Shown piece by piece: positions 62,616-64,000 of a stretch of DNA of 64,000 bases. The stretch is taken from the NCBI GenBank assembly GCA_900049755.1, contig LT160592.1:1340883-1404882 (forward strand). Reading direction: 5' to 3'. The stretch is from Corynebacterium provencense. GTDB taxonomy: Bacteria; Actinomycetota; Actinomycetes; Mycobacteriales; Mycobacteriaceae. Position numbers and translations under genes: made by a program. The first letter of the stretch is position 1. Each line of letters begins with the position of its first letter. The notes under the pieces were generated by a model. It had not been told where the DNA came from. It did no database searches and was given only the letters and a program-made list of their open reading frames with translations.

Positions 62616-62626
62616 CGTGATTTCCT

Positions 62627-63485
62627 GGGTGCTGTTGCAAAGTGGAGCGGGCGGTGCCCGGACGCTGATCGAGAAGGCGGTCCACAACCCTGTAGCCCTG
62701 ATCTCTCAGGCGCCTGTGAAGGCCTTGGCGACGATCACCGCATCCGGGTTCGGACACCCGAAGGCGAACACCCTGCCCTGGCCTTTGCGTAGCGCGTGCA
62801 TCGCCTCCATACCCTGCAGTGTCCTGTACGCCGACACCGGATTCTTGAACCCGCCACCTTTGGGACCCAGGATCCGCTTGAGCCGGCCGTGATGTCCCTC
62901 GATCACATTGTTGAGGTGTTTCACCTGCCGGTGAACTACTGTCCTCGACAGCTTATGCTCGTCGATCAGTTCCTTGATCGCTGCAGCGTAGGTGGGTGCT
63001 TTGTCGGTGCAGATGACCCGAGGACCACTGGGGTCCTCACCGTTGCGGACACGGTGACCAGTGCTACGCAGCGCTTTTCCCAAAAATCGCGTTGCTGCTG
63101 TCGTGTTGCGTCGGGTGGACATGTAAAAGTCCAGAGTCCGGCCGTCGTTGGTGACGGCCCGGTAGAGGTAGCACCACCTTCCACCTACCCGGATGTAGGT
63201 TTCATCCACTCGCCAGGAGTCGGCGAAGGCTACAGATCCTTTGCGGTACCAGCGGGTCCGTTTATCCAGTTCGGGACCGTAGTTCTGCACCCACCGGTAG
63301 ATGGTGGTGTGATCCACTGGTGCACCACGTTCAGTGAGCATCTCTTCCAGGTCGCGGTAGGACACCCCGTAGCGGCAATACCAGCGCACTGCCCACAGGA
63401 TGACGTCTTGAGGGTAGTGCCGACCGGAGAAAATGCCCATGACCGCTGATCCTGCCGACGGCAACCCAACTTTGCAACAGCACCC
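62627..63485. mobile_element. IS6-family insertion sequence
   Basis: An ~859-bp element bounded by perfect 17-bp inverted repeats GGGTGCTGTTGCAAAGT (62627-62643) and its complement (63469-63485). Terminal GGTGCTGTTGCAAA is typical of the IS6/IS26/IS1628 family. No flanking 8-bp direct repeat is visible (left flank ends GATTTCCT, right flank begins CCGGTCAC), consistent with replicative transposition or recombination having changed one flank. Confidence 0.9.
62706..63440 (-). CDS. IS6-family DDE transposase
   Basis: A 244-residue transposase, the usual IS6 size. The N-terminal helix-turn-helix covers PQDVILWAVRWYCRYGVSYRDLEEMLTERG. The DDE catalytic residues are Asp in WRVDETYIRV, Asp in CTDKAPTY and Glu in NNVIEGHHGRLKR. 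ATG 63440 is chosen as the family N-terminus; an in-frame ATG eight codons earlier lies near the inverted repeat. The gene is intact and may be active. Confidence 0.93.
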   Translation of the reverse strand: MGIFSGRHYPQDVILWAVRWYCRYGVSYRDLEEMLTERGAPVDHTTIYRWVQNYGPELDKRTRWYRKGSVAFADSWRVDETYIRVGGRWCYLYRAVTNDGRTLDFYMSTRRNTTAATRFLGKALRSTGHRVRNGEDPSGPRVICTDKAPTYAAAIKELIDEHKLSRTVVHRQVKHLNNVIEGHHGRLKRILGPKGGGFKNPVSAYRTLQGMEAMHALRKGQGRVFAFGCPNPDAVIVAKAFTGA

Positions 63486-63489
63486 CCGG

Positions 63490-63918
63490 TCACAAGAACC
63501 TAGTGTTCGTCAGGTCGTTTACCAGCATCTTCACCCGCGCGTCTATGTCATCTCGGATCAGCCGCATACGCTGGGCTCCCTCGATCCCTCGGTCGGACGG
63601 CTCGTCAGTTAACCACCGTTGCAGAATCCCGACAGCGTCAGCGGGAAGTATCAGCTGAGCCTGTGCCCCGACGATGATGACCCGGTCAGCCCGTCGCAGC
63701 AATGCTGGATCCACACCCTTGGGACGATCAGCGCTCATGTCGGCTCCGACCTCAGCGATAGTTGACACGGACTGCTCATTGAGCCTATTTCCGGGATGTG
63801 TACCAGCCGAATGCACCTCAATGGCGTCACCGGCATGGTGGCGGGCCAGGGCAGCGGCCATCTGAGATTTACCGGCGTTGCTGACACAAACGAACAAGAC
63901 ACAGGGGTGAGTGGTCAT
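63490..63918 (-). CDS. arsC: Mycothiol-type arsenate reductase (ArsC, LMW-PTP fold)
   Basis: A 142-residue low-molecular-weight phosphatase-fold arsenate reductase. The P-loop is CVSNAGKS (Cys11 to Ser18), the corynebacterial [14 protein letters not shown] pattern, with Lys instead of Arg as in mycothiol/mycoredoxin-dependent enzymes of C. glutamicum. It ends 5 bp before the IS right inverted repeat, so the element inserted right behind arsC. The start ATG overlaps the stop of the next gene upstream by 4 bp (ATGA). Confidence 0.88.
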   Translation of the reverse strand: MTTHPCVLFVCVSNAGKSQMAAALARHHAGDAIEVHSAGTHPGNRLNEQSVSTIAEVGADMSADRPKGVDPALLRRADRVIIVGAQAQLILPADAVGILQRWLTDEPSDRGIEGAQRMRLIRDDIDARVKMLVNDLTNTRFL

Positions 63919-64000
63919 GAGGCAGTACGGTCCTTTCGATCCGTGGCAGACCGAATACCGGCCGCCGGGGTGTGCGGCAGGCTCGGGTCCCCGGCGAACA
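63915..64000 (-). CDS. C-terminal end of the gene upstream of arsC (partial)
   Basis: On the minus strand the last 28 codons of an open frame run to a TGA at 63915-63917, overlapping arsC (ATGA). The tail ([27 protein letters not shown]) is low-complexity and not identifying; in corynebacteria arsC is usually preceded by an arsenite carrier or another arsC, and either would fit. The rest lies beyond the window. Confidence 0.5.
   Translation of the reverse strand, partial: FAGDPSLPHTPAAGIRSATDRKDRTAS

Noticed and set aside
62347..62892. 181-residue plus frame across the IS left end
   Set aside because: Overlaps the methyltransferase remnant and the transposase gene in other frames; no own features.

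Overview
The window is high-GC (roughly two thirds G+C), densely coded actinobacterial DNA that fits a Corynebacterium-like member of the Mycobacteriales. Pointers to this are a CmtR-type ArsR repressor with the mycobacterial Cys57/Cys61 spacing, a mycothiol-type arsenate reductase, an excalibur-domain secreted nuclease, a GT87 polyprenol-dependent glycosyltransferase, an AlkB/rubredoxin alkane operon, and many promoters that place the -10 hexamer 6-8 nt before the start codon (leaderless mRNAs). The assignment rests on gene content only; no rRNA or tRNA gene was seen.

Layout. 1-3.8 kb: end of a secreted protein, a double SnoaL protein and an internally deleted aldehyde dehydrogenase. 4.0-8.1 kb: an operon of thiM-like kinase, NtaA/SnaA-type flavin monooxygenase, rhodanese and a GntR regulator, probably for a sulfur heterocycle. 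8.1-11.1 kb: PhoA-like alkaline phosphatase behind phased GTTCAC boxes, and a DAACS transporter. 11.1-12.8 kb: signal peptidase I and an ABC ATPase. 12.8-16.5 kb: alkane hydroxylation operon (alkB, a two-helix membrane protein, two rubredoxins, rubredoxin reductase) behind a possible GlxR site. 16.4-25.7 kb: anchored membrane protein, carboxylesterase, second DAACS transporter, CPBP protease, secreted HNH nuclease plus GT87 enzyme, Dps, and a hotdog-fold protein. 25.7-35 kb: two CNNM/CBS proteins, aldo/keto reductase, DJ-1 protein, acetaldehyde-type dehydrogenase, DoxX, methyltransferase, ABC-F protein. 35-38 kb: SRPBCC protein divergent from an SDR-MerR pair. 38-51 kb: heterodimeric ABC exporter, acyltransferase-SGNH protein, FMN reductase, MacB-like transporter, class-3-like aldehyde dehydrogenase, cold-shock protein. 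51-60 kb: two metal-efflux loci (CmtR plus P-type ATPase; ArsR plus P-type ATPase) around thiC with its TPP riboswitch and a transsulfuration-type PLP enzyme. 60-64 kb: nitrilase-family amidase, small hydrolase, MerR regulator, methyltransferase remnant, an IS6-family element and arsC.

The most striking theme is genome damage that can be read exactly. The MacB-like permease is frameshifted by a perfect 26-bp tandem duplication, the class-3-like aldehyde dehydrogenase by a perfect 46-bp tandem duplication, and thiC by a 187-bp insert that carries transposase-adapter (Tn5 mosaic end) and sequencing-adapter-like sequence between 14-bp direct repeats. Subtracting each insertion restores one continuous reading frame of whole codons. 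The thiC insert is most likely an assembly artefact, and this casts doubt on the two duplications too.

Regulatory signals are unusually legible. There is a CmtR operator that contains the leaderless start codon, a MerR-type promoter with a 19-bp spacer over a 16-bp palindrome, and a shared AGTTGA-N4-TCAAC operator in front of doxX and an FMN reductase 13 kb apart.
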